Assembly (NCBI GenBank): GCA_050951505.1
Contig: JBMNJE010000006.1
Coordinates: 1-64,000, forward strand
Length of the DNA: 64,000 nucleotides
Source: DUOA01 sp012839095
GTDB lineage: Bacteria > Bacillota > Clostridia > Caldicoprobacterales > DTU083
Reading direction: 5' to 3'
The notes beneath the pieces were generated by a model. It made no database searches. It was not told where the DNA came from and worked only from the letters and a program-made list of their open reading frames with translations. Position 1 is the first letter of the stretch; each line of letters starts with the position of its first letter. This document shows positions 1-9,329 of the stretch, piece by piece. The translations under genes were made by a program, and so were the position numbers.

Positions 1-1584
1 CATATCTTCAATTCTAAGTGTCACACCGTCATAAGTTGACCAGCCCCGGCTTTCAGGCAGTCCGTCATCACCAGCAGCAAAAGAAAGCATAGCCGGAGCA
101 TGCAGGCCTTCCCTGTTAAACACAGCCCTGAGTTTCATCTCTCCCTGGTGTTCGCCCTCTACGGTTAAGTCAGCTTCAAATATGGTTTTGCCAACTGCAA
201 ACAGACTTGGCGGGGCAATTACTGCAATATGTCCGTTATAATAGGATTTTCCGTCATCGCTGAAGTTATGGTAGGTAGTTGTATAGACAGGCGGGTCTCC
301 TGCTTTACAGTCATTGATCATGCAGCCACTGACTTTTCCTTTAATTCTCATAGGAAAAACATCATCATACATTTGCTGTTTTGGACTGCTGAGAGGAAGT
401 GCATACGGGATCTGTTCCGGATCAGGAGTAGCAGAAGCGGGTACAGGCCGGCTGGGTGAACGATCAAGTAAATGGCAGATTTGAAGTCGACACTTTTGGA
501 GGCCTTCTGCCATGCGGGTACGCTCATTCCACATTGCACGGGTACTGTCCGGATGCCAGCTGATGGGAGAATAGTAGACCCACTTTCCCTCAGGATCACT
601 CAGGTTCACACCCATGTAACCGCGCCCGCTTTTTCGGGAGTGTTCAATATCAATCAGAACAGGCCCGATATTGCCTTCGCGAAAAGCACGTACACCTGCC
701 ACGCAATACATATACAGGATGTTGATGATTTTACTGCGAACAACCATGGAATGCGGCTGGGGTACCAGTCCAAATACGGCACAGTTGGTTCGGGCGGAGA
801 AGCGGGGAGACATGACCACGCCCAGCTTTTCATCAGGCGAGAAGATTGTGGTTTCCTCATAACCGGGGGTATTGGTAATCTGAATTATCTCTTCGCTTTC
901 CAAAGACTGAATGACGCTCTCAGTGATACTGTCTCCATCTCCCACCATGGTCAGTGCTTTGCCGCCACGGATAAACTGCTTGACTTCACCTCCCCTGATA
1001 GGAAGCGGAATTACATAACCTTCATGTTCCGGGTCGGGCTTGCATACTTCTGCAGTGCTTATGATGCAAACATTCTTGAGAGTATACCGATCTTTTTCGC
1101 GAATCAGTTTGCCCAGGTAGTTGGTTGCCCCGTTTGTGGTAAGGGTTGTCCAGCACATGTGATTATTATCCGGAGAAACAATGACCTCAGACCAGCGGCA
1201 GTAAACCCCAGGTGCCTTTATCAGCTCTTCCGGGTAAATCAGACGTATCAGTTCAGCTCTTTCGCAGTGATCTATGTCCGGTTCACACTCCAAAACATAG
1301 TCACCCAGCAAAATACGCTTGTTATCCGGGAAACACATCCATCGCACGCCATTAGCGCCCTCAATTTGGGGAATCTTGCCTGAGAAAACCTTAGTTATTC
1401 CGGTACCGTCGTCATTGAGACTGGCTGCGTTATACCAATCCTTCACGTCAGGATCCCTGGCTGTGCGATAGGATACAAGTACCCTGCCTGAATAGGTATA
1501 AGTGCCAAAAATATCCTGCATTTCCTCGGGCAAAGGAACACTGCGTATCTCAATACGGCCAAAATCCTTGTCATGAATCAGCAT
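1..1584 (-). CDS. Hypothetical protein, probable beta-propeller (partial, 3' end outside window)
   Basis: A minus-strand frame is open for all 528 codons from the ATG at 1584 to the window edge, with an AAAGGAGC ribosome site 7-8 bases upstream. The protein has no signal peptide. It shows recurring strand-rich segments with motifs such as SPDNNHMCWTT, SPDEKLGVVMS and SDDGKSYYNG, which resemble the blades of WD40/TolB-like (PD40) propellers. I do not recognise the exact family and assign no function. It is divergent from the AraC-type gene at 1882, which may control it. The 297-bp gap between them would carry both promoters. A long open frame on the opposite strand (472-1383) is a shadow of this gene. 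Confidence 0.75.
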   Translation of the reverse strand, partial: MLIHDKDFGRIEIRSVPLPEEMQDIFGTYTYSGRVLVSYRTARDPDVKDWYNAASLNDDGTGITKVFSGKIPQIEGANGVRWMCFPDNKRILLGDYVLECEPDIDHCERAELIRLIYPEELIKAPGVYCRWSEVIVSPDNNHMCWTTLTTNGATNYLGKLIREKDRYTLKNVCIISTAEVCKPDPEHEGYVIPLPIRGGEVKQFIRGGKALTMVGDGDSITESVIQSLESEEIIQITNTPGYEETTIFSPDEKLGVVMSPRFSARTNCAVFGLVPQPHSMVVRSKIINILYMYCVAGVRAFREGNIGPVLIDIEHSRKSGRGYMGVNLSDPEGKWVYYSPISWHPDSTRAMWNERTRMAEGLQKCRLQICHLLDRSPSRPVPASATPDPEQIPYALPLSSPKQQMYDDVFPMRIKGKVSGCMINDCKAGDPPVYTTTYHNFSDDGKSYYNGHIAVIAPPSLFAVGKTIFEADLTVEGEHQGEMKLRAVFNREGLHAPAMLSFAAGDDGLPESRGWSTYDGVTLRIEDM

Positions 1585-1881
1585 CTAGTTTGCTCCTTTC
1601 TGTATATGTTAATATCAGTATAGCAGGTTGGCTTTAACTCCGTTATCGTAAAAACAACATCGTTGTCATAAATCCGATAAATTTACAGACTTGCTGGAAA
1701 TATATAAACAATATCGGAAATATGCTATAATGATGTACGAAGTGCTCTTGGGAAAGAATCGCAGGTAATTGAACGGACGGAGATTGTACCATAATAATTA
1801 TAAAGCCTGGTAGCAAGAGAAGAAAAAGCAGGTGTAGATAGAATAAATGCGATTCCTGCAACAGAGGAGGGAGAATCATAC
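1585..1881. promoter_or_regulatory. Divergent intergenic region between propeller-like gene and araC-type gene
   Basis: The 297-bp gap holds a TATAAT at about 1725-1730 that could serve the + strand gene, though no convincing -35 sits 17 bases before it. A partial palindrome at about 1645-1682 has outer arms TATCG/CGATA and inner arms CAAC/GTTG, and would suit a regulator operator. No further coding sequence is visible. Confidence 0.3.
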
Positions 1882-3006
1882 ATGGACAAGTTCAGTAAGC
1901 TGCAGTTTCTACAGGATCTGATGCTGAGCTGCCTGTCACTGTGGAGCTGGCGGTTTGACTCTGACTTCAGGCTGGTGGAATGTAACAGTCCTGAATCCGG
2001 GAATATTGGCGCTATTCTTCCTGAACAAAGCGAAAGGATATTTGTTCTGGCTGAAGACGGACAGCTGCCGGCTGTTATTTCCCTTGCAGCAGGTATTGCC
2101 TGGGCAGTAACAAGCACAGGTGAAAAGAAAGGAGAGAAGTTGTTTTATGCTCTTGGCCCTGTACGTCTTTATCCGGACAATTTGAATACAGAGCTCGTAT
2201 CGGATATTGCAGACAAATTTCCAGTGATGAGCACATATGAATTGAGCCGATACACTTCAATGCTTCACAAAGCAGTTACCGGCCAAACTGCTTCTGTACA
2301 TCTGATTAATGATAACACAAATGATGCAGGAGACAGCACGGCAATACAACTGCTTGAGCGTCTTAAAGAGAAGATTAGGAATGGGGAATTGGATTACAAA
2401 GAGATTGTTTTCGAGGTTCTTACAAATCGATGTCATCTTCAGGCCCTTGGTGCTGTTACTATAGAAGGAGCAAAGAACGTGGCTCTTATATCAATTGACA
2501 AGTGCTGTCAGGCGGCACTGGAGAGCGGGTTAACCAGAAAAACGGTGAGTGCTCTGTGTGAGGAATATGTGCCTCAGATAAGGGCTGCTAGTACAGGGGC
2601 TGAAATTGCCCGGCTAAGCAACACTCTGATGTATCATTTCGTTCGCCTTGTGCGGCGTCTTAATGGGAAGGTGACCTATTCCGAGCCTGTACAGGCTTGC
2701 TGTACTTATATTGAAAAACATGCTTTTGACAAGATTACTCTGGAGTTATTGGCCAGACAGGTGGGTTACAGCCCGGATCACTTATCAAAAAAATTTAAAC
2801 TGGAAGTAGGCGAGCTTCCTAAAGATTATATACTCAGAACAAAGATCTACCATGCTCAGCTCATGCTGACTACCACTTCCATGCCAATCGGCGAAATAGC
2901 CGGCAGGCTTTCCTTCTGCTCCAACAGTCATTTTACCAAGGTATTCAGACGCTTTACTCAGCAAACACCTGCAAGCTACCGTTTTATGCATAATCATATG
3001 GTATAG
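1882..3006 (+). CDS. AraC/XylS-family transcriptional regulator
   Basis: The 374-residue protein has a C-terminal AraC DNA-binding domain at about residues 270-370. It contains two helix-turn-helix units (LELLARQVGYSPDHLSKKFK, then IGEIAGRLSFCSNSHFTKVF) and the typical ending FTQQTPASYR. The first 250 residues carry a poorly conserved, probably ligand-sensing region without membrane segments. The gene starts at an ATG after GAGGAGGGAG. Its position head-to-head with the minus-strand gene ending at 1584 suggests that it regulates that gene. The family is certain; the effector is unknown. Confidence 0.9.
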   Translation: MDKFSKLQFLQDLMLSCLSLWSWRFDSDFRLVECNSPESGNIGAILPEQSERIFVLAEDGQLPAVISLAAGIAWAVTSTGEKKGEKLFYALGPVRLYPDNLNTELVSDIADKFPVMSTYELSRYTSMLHKAVTGQTASVHLINDNTNDAGDSTAIQLLERLKEKIRNGELDYKEIVFEVLTNRCHLQALGAVTIEGAKNVALISIDKCCQAALESGLTRKTVSALCEEYVPQIRAASTGAEIARLSNTLMYHFVRLVRRLNGKVTYSEPVQACCTYIEKHAFDKITLELLARQVGYSPDHLSKKFKLEVGELPKDYILRTKIYHAQLMLTTTSMPIGEIAGRLSFCSNSHFTKVFRRFTQQTPASYRFMHNHMV

Positions 3007-3160
3007 CAAATATATTGGATGGATATTTGCACTTTAAGTAAATCATAAGATGAGTAAAACCCAAAAATAAAGAAAAAGTGTCCTATCTGTGTTAATATAT
3101 AATCTGACAAAACACTTAAGAAATATTACATTATACTTATAACAGCGGAAAGGGAATAGT

Positions 3161-4136
3161 ATGAGCTTATTTACAGAACAACTGAAAATTCACAGGGGAG
3201 CTGCTCCCTGTTTATTCTATCCAATGGCAGGCAGGATGGGCATATCGATGTCTCAGCTGCTGACAGAACCGGTTGTACAGGCAGAAGTTTTAACTGAGAT
3301 TTCCCGAATTAAGCTGGTAAGCGCAGTAATCCGCATGACAGAGCTTTGGTGTGAAGCCGCATCATTCGGCATAGAGTGGAAAATATATGAAAGGGATTTT
3401 CCAAAATTAGGTGCACCAATCTTTTCTGATATAGGTGAACTTGCGGATCTTAAAATACCACAGATTGAAAATGAAGTTACAAGCCCGCTGATTGAAGCTG
3501 TTCGCCTTGCTGCGCCAAATCTGCATAAGCCCCTAATTGTCGGAGCAACCGGTCCTTATACCTTATGTTCAGTTTTGAACGGCTCTGAGAACTTCATGAT
3601 GAACTGCATGCTGGAGCCGGATGCTGTTCATGAAGTTTTGGACAGACTTACAGAGTATCTGATTGAATATATAAGGGCTTATAAAGAAGCGGGAGCATCC
3701 GGAGTCATTTTTGCTGAGCCGTCTGCTTCCATGGTATCTCCCAATATGATGGCTGAGTTCTCCAACAGGTATGTGGAAAGGATTATTCAATCGGTTCAGG
3801 ATGATACCTTTTCCCTGATATATCATAACTGCGGCTCCGTAAATCAGCATCTGGATGTGATAAGCCGGCTCGATGCTGATGCCTTTCATTTCGGAAGCCA
3901 GGTTGACCTTGGCAGGGCACTGAAGATAATAAGCAAAGACAAGTTTGTCATGGGTAACACGGATCCAAGAATATTTATTACCTCATCTCCTTCGGATGTA
4001 GAAAACCGGGCAGCTGAACTTAAGAATAAATACCAGGAATATAGCAATTGGATTCCATCTACCGGTTGCGATTTGTCCCCCAGCTGTTACGATGGAGAAA
4101 ATAGACAGTTATCTGGAAGCATCTGCAATTGAGTAA
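3161..4136 (+). CDS. Uroporphyrinogen-decarboxylase-like (UroD/MtaA-type) protein with 3' frameshift
   Basis: The protein belongs to the UROD superfamily that includes cobamide-dependent methyltransferases (MtaA/MtbA) as well as HemE. Visible features are the GATGPYTL motif, the FAEPSASMVSP strand, YHNCGS and the late MGNTDPR segment. The N-terminus lacks the arginine-rich HemE signature, so a methyltransferase-like role is more likely than haem synthesis. The uninterrupted frame ends at 4132 with an atypical tail after DLSPS. Dropping the T at 4085 gives DLSPSVTMEKIDSY and a stop at 4134-4136, as expected for the family. Either the gene carries a one-base insertion affecting the last 16 residues, or the sequence has an error there. 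No corrinoid protein gene is adjacent. Confidence 0.8.
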
Positions 4137-4177
4137 AGGCAGGAATTACTTTAGAGCGATTTAATTCTGTTACAATA

Positions 4178-4267
4178 CTACTGAATGATAAAGGCATCCA
4201 CTATTCGTTTCATTTCGTCAGCGGAAGCATCACCGGAAATTGTATACAGCAGATTATCATATACAAA
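4178..4267 (-). pseudogene. Remnant of a DUF4367-like C-terminus
   Basis: On the minus strand a 29-codon open stretch between two stops reads ...NLLYTISGDASADEMKRIVD... and ends with a TAG at 4180-4178. This matches the C-terminal pattern of DUF4367 proteins (a YTISG strand followed by the S.DEM..I helix). It has no start codon or ribosome site and nothing recognisable upstream, so it is probably the decayed tail of a deleted gene. The match is by eye on a short stretch. Confidence 0.4.
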
Positions 4268-4373
4268 TCATACTGATAAACACTTTTACATGAAAATGTT
4301 TATCAACTCGAAAGTCGGGTATGTATTAAGTAGAAAACAAATACGTTTACTATAGATAGAAGGAGAGAAAAAA

Positions 4374-4979
4374 ATGGCTTTTAAATTACCAGCATTGAAT
4401 TACGCTTATGACGCATTGGAACCACATATTGATAAAAGGACAATGGAGATTCACCATACAAAGCACCACCAGGCCTATGTAGACAATCTTAACAAAGCGC
4501 TGGAGGGACACAGTAGATATCAGGAAAAGGATATCCGGGAGCTGATTGCTGAACTAAATTCTCTGCCGGATGAAATTAAAACCGCAGTAAGAAACAATGG
4601 CGGAGGACATCTGAATCATACCATGTTCTGGGATCTTATGTCCCCGAATGGCGGAGGAAATCCGACAGGTGAGCTTGCCAAAAGAATGGAAGAGGACTTC
4701 GGCGGCTTTGAGGAGTTCAAGAAAGAGTTCAAAAAAGCAGCCCTGGGCAGATTCGGCAGCGGCTGGGCATGGCTGCTAAAGAAGGAAGACGGCAGGCTCG
4801 AGATAGTCTCCACTCCAAATCAGGACAATCCGGTTTCTGAAGGGAAAAATCCCCTGCTTGGAATCGATGTCTGGGAGCATGCATATTATCTGAACTATCA
4901 AAACAGAAGAGGAGACTACATTGATGCCTGGTTCAACGTGGTAGACTGGAAGAAGGTAGAGGAGAACTACAGCAAATAA
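4374..4979 (+). CDS. sodA: Superoxide dismutase, Mn-type
   Basis: The 201-residue protein dismutates superoxide to oxygen and hydrogen peroxide in the cytoplasm. All four metal ligands are present: His27, His82, Asp165 and His169 (in DVWEHAYY). The GGGHLNH segment and Gln150 in TPNQDNP are the pattern of manganese or cambialistic enzymes rather than iron enzymes. Length is normal for the family. The ATG follows AAGGAGAG. The gene is monocistronic, with its own terminator at 5084-5114. It fits oxidative-stress defence in an anaerobe or microaerobe. Confidence 0.96.
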   Translation: MAFKLPALNYAYDALEPHIDKRTMEIHHTKHHQAYVDNLNKALEGHSRYQEKDIRELIAELNSLPDEIKTAVRNNGGGHLNHTMFWDLMSPNGGGNPTGELAKRMEEDFGGFEEFKKEFKKAALGRFGSGWAWLLKKEDGRLEIVSTPNQDNPVSEGKNPLLGIDVWEHAYYLNYQNRRGDYIDAWFNVVDWKKVEENYSK

Positions 4980-5083
4980 TAGTGGCAGCACGAGCTGTAG
5001 AATAGCAAGAAATGCGAGATAGCAAGAATAAACATAAGACAAAAGACAAACTTAACAAATATGCAGCAGAAGATGATTAACGC

Positions 5084-5114
5084 AAAAGCCTTGGTTTTAA
5101 ATCAAGGCTTTTTT
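5084..5114 (+). terminator. Rho-independent terminator after sodA
   Basis: AAAGCCTTG and CAAGGCTTT form an uninterrupted stem around an 8-9-base loop, followed by a run of T. Confidence 0.85.
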
Positions 5115-5187
5115 ACTGAAATCTGAACCATTTCATAACTGCCTAATACAATGATATTATAGCATGTTATGAATGGGGGGAGACTTT

Positions 5188-6087
5188 TTGCTGTCCAGAG
5201 AAGAATTCATTGTGATTTCCCTGGAAATCAACCTATTTTTCCAGAGAATAATGAAAGAACATTTATTTTTCATTGAAACCGCCTTGCAGCCTGTGGATGC
5301 CGGCAGAATAGCGGAAGCCAATGCCCTGAAGATAAGTTTTGAGCACCTTCTGGCCGAAACGGTGTCCTATGCTGACGGGGTAATATCCGAGAATGCCATA
5401 AAGTCCAACGAGATCGTTACGCCGTTTACCCTAAGAGCGGAGGAAATAAGCTCAAGGCTGACAGGAGCAAGCCTTAACACCAATATAACCAGAGCGGAAA
5501 TGGAGATGACCGGGATCTCCTCATATGGACGGGAATTGCATCTGGAAGATGCAGTGGCCAATCTAAATGCCCGAACGCTTAACCTGCTGAAGGACGTTAT
5601 TGCACTTAAGAAAAAACTTCTGGAATTGGTGCTGCAGTGCAGAGCATATAGTGCCTTGTATCCCAAATTAATAGAGCATATTACACGTGAAGCAGAGTAC
5701 TATCAGGAAACCCTGGAGGATTTGCAGCACAGAAGACTGCCGAAGAAAAGCCTGTGTGATGAACTGAATTTCTGGAATACCATTATGGGAGAGCATGCCG
5801 AATTTATTGACGGACTGCTGGATCCAACGGAAAAGGCCCTGAAAAAGACAGCCAGAAACTTCAGCGAGATGTTTGAGAAGCTTGTAAAGGAATGCATTAA
5901 ATCCGCAGAAAAGCAGATCATCAGGAACAGTTTGGAAACGACGGAGGGAATACAGGATTACAAACGAGCAGCCACGATTGGACTTCTGGAATGTAAAATA
6001 AGATCCATTATTATTCCCCTGCTGGGAGATCATGTGTTACGGGAAGCGAACCATTTTCTGAGGATACTGAAGCTTTTAAGAAAGTAA
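5188..6087 (+). CDS. DUF2935 family protein
   Basis: The 299-residue, mostly helical cytoplasmic protein has two related halves. Each contains a pattern like FFQRIMKEHLFFIETAL or FWNTIMGEHAEFIDGLLD, which is the duplicated helical-bundle repeat of DUF2935. Conserved His and Glu residues in these helices suggest a metal- or haem-binding bundle, but no activity is established. The first in-frame ATG (5173) lies inside the GGGGGGAG ribosome site, so I prefer the TTG at 5188. It has no operon partner. Confidence 0.8.
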   Translation: MLSREEFIVISLEINLFFQRIMKEHLFFIETALQPVDAGRIAEANALKISFEHLLAETVSYADGVISENAIKSNEIVTPFTLRAEEISSRLTGASLNTNITRAEMEMTGISSYGRELHLEDAVANLNARTLNLLKDVIALKKKLLELVLQCRAYSALYPKLIEHITREAEYYQETLEDLQHRRLPKKSLCDELNFWNTIMGEHAEFIDGLLDPTEKALKKTARNFSEMFEKLVKECIKSAEKQIIRNSLETTEGIQDYKRAATIGLLECKIRSIIIPLLGDHVLREANHFLRILKLLRK

Positions 6088-6140
6088 GATATTTATATAA
6101 TAGCAGCCAATGACATAAAAGCTTATAAATCTTTCAATTC

Positions 6141-6186
6141 TGGTGGAGTGCATTTGATAATTACATTATCCGATTGTACTCCACCA
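6141..6186. promoter_or_regulatory. Two-tier inverted repeat upstream of DUF4091 gene
   Basis: The outer arms TGGTGGAGT/ACTCCACCA (9 bp) enclose a second pair GATAAT/ATTATC around a 3-base loop. No T run follows, so it is either a weak terminator for the upstream gene or an RNA/operator element in the leader of the gene at 6283. Confidence 0.45.
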
Positions 6187-6282
6187 AGTCATAGACGAAA
6201 ACAGGTTTACATGTTAAGATTAGCAGTGAAAGATAATATTTTATCTGAAAGAAATTATTAAAAAACATTAGGAGAAATGGAA

Positions 6283-7935
6283 ATGATAAACCGGAATGCA
6301 TTGAAAACAAGGGTATTGAGTTCATTGGAAAAGGTTTTTGCTGATGAGGAGCTTAGAGCGCCTGAATGGAAAAGCGGAACAATGCTTAATAACGAAACTT
6401 ACTCTTTTCAGGTTGCATATCATTGGGACAATTACATGTTGAAGAATGTTAAGGTGGAAGTCAGATCAGAACTGGCTCCGCATATCACCATATATTCGGT
6501 TGGTTTGGTACCTTCCGATATGCCCTGCTACTGGGATCATGATGATAATGTCCTTAGAACAACCCCGGGACTGTATCCGGACCCGCTCATGAAAACAGGC
6601 TGTGAAGGGATCACACTTTTGCCAAAACAATGGCGTTCACTTTGGGTGAAGATAAGCCCTGAAGGACAGGCAAAAGCCGGAATCTATCCCATCGAAATTG
6701 TTTTTTGCTCTAAAGAAGGAGAAGAACTGGGAGAAGCAGTTTTTTCCCTTGAGCTGTTTGAAACGGCTCTGCCCCCACAGAGTCTCATCCATACTTCATG
6801 GTTTCATACTGACTGCATTGCAACCTATTACAGCCTGGAAGTCTTCAGCGAGGAGCATTGGGAGCGTATAGGACAATATCTTGAAACTGCAGTAAAATAC
6901 GGAATCAACATGATCTTAACACCTTTATTCACTCCACCTCTGGATACCGAGGTAGGAGGCGAGAGGCCGACAGTTCAGCTGGTAGGTGTTGAAAAGGTCA
7001 ATGATCAATATCATTTCAACTTTGACAAGCTTGAAAGATGGGTTTCACTTTGTCTTGAAAAGGGCGTTCAATACTTTGAGCTCTCCCATTTGTTTACCCA
7101 GTGGGGAGCGAAACATGCGCCCAAAATCATGGCAACTGAAAATGGCGAGTATAAACGTATTTTCGGATGGGATACCGATGCTGCAGGACCGGCCTACAGA
7201 AATTTTCTGGAACAATTCCTGCCTGAGCTGCTTAAATTCATAGAAGCAAAGGGCTTGGAAGAAAGGGTTTATTTCCATGTTTCGGATGAACCTCATATGA
7301 GTGATTTAGAGAGTTATCGGGCAGCTTCCGGTATAATAAGGGAACTTGTACAAGGTTATCCCATTATTGACGCATTATCAAATTATGAGTTTTATGAAGC
7401 CGGATTGGTTCCCAACCCCATTCCTTCCAACGATCATATTGAGGATTTTCTTGAAAACGGGGTGGAGAAGCTCTGGACCTATTATTGTTGTGCTCAGTAT
7501 AAAAAGGTTGCAAACCGATTCTTTAACATGCCCTCTGCAAGAAGCAGGATTTTAGGTATGCAGCTTTATAAATTTGACATACATGGCTTCCTTCAGTGGG
7601 GATATAACTTCTGGTATTCTCAGCACTCAAAATATCCCATTGATCCCTTTAAGGTTACAGATGCGGCCCAGGCTTTTCCCAGCGGTGATCCTTTTTCTGT
7701 CTATCCCGGAGAAGACGGTCCCATTGTTTCACTGCGCCTGCAGGTATTCTATGAAGCACTTCAGGATTTGCGGGCATTAAAGCTTCTTGAAAGCCATATC
7801 GGCAGGGAAAAGGCAATTGAGCTTCTGGAGGAAGACCTGGATAAGCCTATAACCTTTAGTGAATACCCAACCGACGCTGAGTGGCTGCTGAGAAAAAGAG
7901 AAAAGATCAACAGACTCCTGCAAAATTATTGTTAA
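6283..7935 (+). CDS. DUF4091 (GH123-like) putative glycoside hydrolase
   Basis: The 550-residue protein has a beta-sandwich-like N-terminal third and a TIM-barrel-like remainder ending in the DUF4091 region. The VSDEP motif (Asp335-Glu336) matches the adjacent Asp/Glu pair used in substrate-assisted catalysis by GH123 N-acetyl-beta-galactosaminidases. The late WGYNFWY segment and the VYPGEDGPIVSLR stretch are typical of this family. There is no signal peptide, so it would act in the cytoplasm on imported oligosaccharides. The ATG at 6283 has better spacing from AGGAG than the one at 6277. It lies just before the sugar locus, facing the regulator at 8055-9203. The substrate is not known. Confidence 0.8.
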   Translation: MINRNALKTRVLSSLEKVFADEELRAPEWKSGTMLNNETYSFQVAYHWDNYMLKNVKVEVRSELAPHITIYSVGLVPSDMPCYWDHDDNVLRTTPGLYPDPLMKTGCEGITLLPKQWRSLWVKISPEGQAKAGIYPIEIVFCSKEGEELGEAVFSLELFETALPPQSLIHTSWFHTDCIATYYSLEVFSEEHWERIGQYLETAVKYGINMILTPLFTPPLDTEVGGERPTVQLVGVEKVNDQYHFNFDKLERWVSLCLEKGVQYFELSHLFTQWGAKHAPKIMATENGEYKRIFGWDTDAAGPAYRNFLEQFLPELLKFIEAKGLEERVYFHVSDEPHMSDLESYRAASGIIRELVQGYPIIDALSNYEFYEAGLVPNPIPSNDHIEDFLENGVEKLWTYYCCAQYKKVANRFFNMPSARSRILGMQLYKFDIHGFLQWGYNFWYSQHSKYPIDPFKVTDAAQAFPSGDPFSVYPGEDGPIVSLRLQVFYEALQDLRALKLLESHIGREKAIELLEEDLDKPITFSEYPTDAEWLLRKREKINRLLQNYC

Positions 7936-7952
7936 TAAGCCTGTTATCAGAA

Positions 7953-8016
7953 AAGCCAGTGATGATATCAGATTTGTAAAATGTCCTGACTCAGAAAATC
8001 TATATCATCCTGGCTT
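7953..8016. terminator. Long inverted repeat between convergent genes
   Basis: AAGCCAG(T)GATGATAT(C)AGATTT pairs with a downstream arm ending in CTGGCTT, giving about 21 paired bases with two single-base bulges. It lies between two convergent genes and could end transcripts from both sides, though neither side has a long T run. Confidence 0.55.
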
Positions 8017-8054
8017 ACTAATATGATCGAAGTCATTTCATGAACGCAGATGAA

Positions 8055-9203
8055 TCAGCTGCTATAGTTGATAATTCTTTCAACATCAAGATATTTATTT
8101 AAAAGATCAACAAATTCACTTCTCTTAATTCCGCCGGTATATGATAGAAGTTTCTTTACCCGGTATTTTAAAGCACTTTCTGAGATATATAGTATTTCCG
8201 AAAGCGCACCATAAGCAATGTTTTGCATAAGCCCTGAGATGATTTTTAGATCCAGCTCATCGCAATGAGAAAGCGCTTCCTCAACCTGGAAAATTTCTGC
8301 TACATCCGGATCATCATAAAACGGCACCTGTTCATGATTACTGCTACTATACACCATAGTCAATTCACCTGGTGCAGGTCTGTTAGCAGTTGATTCTCCT
8401 ACCTTTACTTGACATTCGACAGTAGTTGTAATTGATGACAGGCAAGTGTTCTTTCTAAGCATCAAAAATATCTCAACAGCTTGTTTTCCAATCTCCACGC
8501 AGTTAAGTACAGCTGTAGTGATGCTCGGATACTGAATCTGACCTAAAACTGTGTCCCCAAAACTTACAATATATATGTCATCAGGGACTTGTACATATTT
8601 AGTTTTTAGAAATCTAATAAGTGTAATAGCAGATATATCATTGGCGCAAATCACAGAATCGTATGCATCTATCTTTTGAAAAAAGTCCTGACATGCCTGG
8701 TTAAGTGAACCCTTGTTTGTAAAAATATCTTCTGAAGCATAGTGAGGTTGTCCTTCAAAGGAAATATACATGAATGCTTCCTTTTTTATTAAGTCGTTTG
8801 TAGAATTCGGATTAATCCCAAAAAGAGCAATTCGTTTCCTGTCAGAAAGTAGAAGATAAGTCATCAGGTTTTGCATGCTCTTCCAATAGTCTGTAGTCAC
8901 TGAGCTTATCTGAACACCATTTTGCATACTGCTGTGGCAGGCCACCAATATTACATGCACATTCATTTTATTCAGGGATAATATCATGTCATGAATCCAG
9001 CGGACAGAGGTACCAATCAGCAGACAAATTTTACGTTCATCTGTTGACTCATATTCTAAAGAAGAAAGGTTATCATCGGATATCTCATTAAGAATTATAT
9101 TACTGCGATCAGCTATCATACGTACACCATATACATATTGCTTGCACCAGTAAGTTCCATGATAAGAGGGCTCAATTACAACATTTAAAACCAATCTTAT
9201 CAC
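8055..9203 (-). CDS. Transcriptional regulator: LacI-type sugar-binding sensor with C-terminal helix-turn-helix
   Basis: Residues 1 to about 260 look like the periplasmic-binding-protein fold of LacI/GalR sensors: ICLLIGTS, VTTDYWKSMQNLMTYLL, RKRIALFGINP, DSVICANDISAI, VPDDIYIVSFG and YPSITTAVLN. The usual N-terminal HTH is absent; the protein begins directly with the first sensor strand. Residues 315-380 instead contain a LuxR/ArpU-like HTH (GALSEILYISESALKYRVKK). The gene is transcribed away from the DUF5107 gene at 9330 with 126 bp between the starts, so it probably controls that gene or the whole locus in response to a sugar. The architecture is unusual but complete, with no sign of truncation. 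Confidence 0.75.
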   Translation of the reverse strand: MIRLVLNVVIEPSYHGTYWCKQYVYGVRMIADRSNIILNEISDDNLSSLEYESTDERKICLLIGTSVRWIHDMILSLNKMNVHVILVACHSSMQNGVQISSVTTDYWKSMQNLMTYLLLSDRKRIALFGINPNSTNDLIKKEAFMYISFEGQPHYASEDIFTNKGSLNQACQDFFQKIDAYDSVICANDISAITLIRFLKTKYVQVPDDIYIVSFGDTVLGQIQYPSITTAVLNCVEIGKQAVEIFLMLRKNTCLSSITTTVECQVKVGESTANRPAPGELTMVYSSSNHEQVPFYDDPDVAEIFQVEEALSHCDELDLKIISGLMQNIAYGALSEILYISESALKYRVKKLLSYTGGIKRSEFVDLLNKYLDVERIINYSS

Positions 9204-9329
9204 TCCTTTGTTAAAATTAAATTATAACACTTTAGTTTTCGATATGCAATACTAATAATTACATTCCAACTTTTGCTTTATTTTGTATTGGGTAAATACC
9301 GATGCTTGGTATAATTTAGTTGAAAAGAG

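Noticed and set aside
472..1383. A 303-codon open frame on the + strand
   Set aside because: It lies opposite a continuous minus-strand gene that has a ribosome site and protein-like sequence; the + frame has neither.
8268..8284. A cre-like GAAAGCGCTTCC sequence
   Set aside because: It is inside the coding region of the regulator, spacing differs from the CcpA consensus, and no promoter is nearby.
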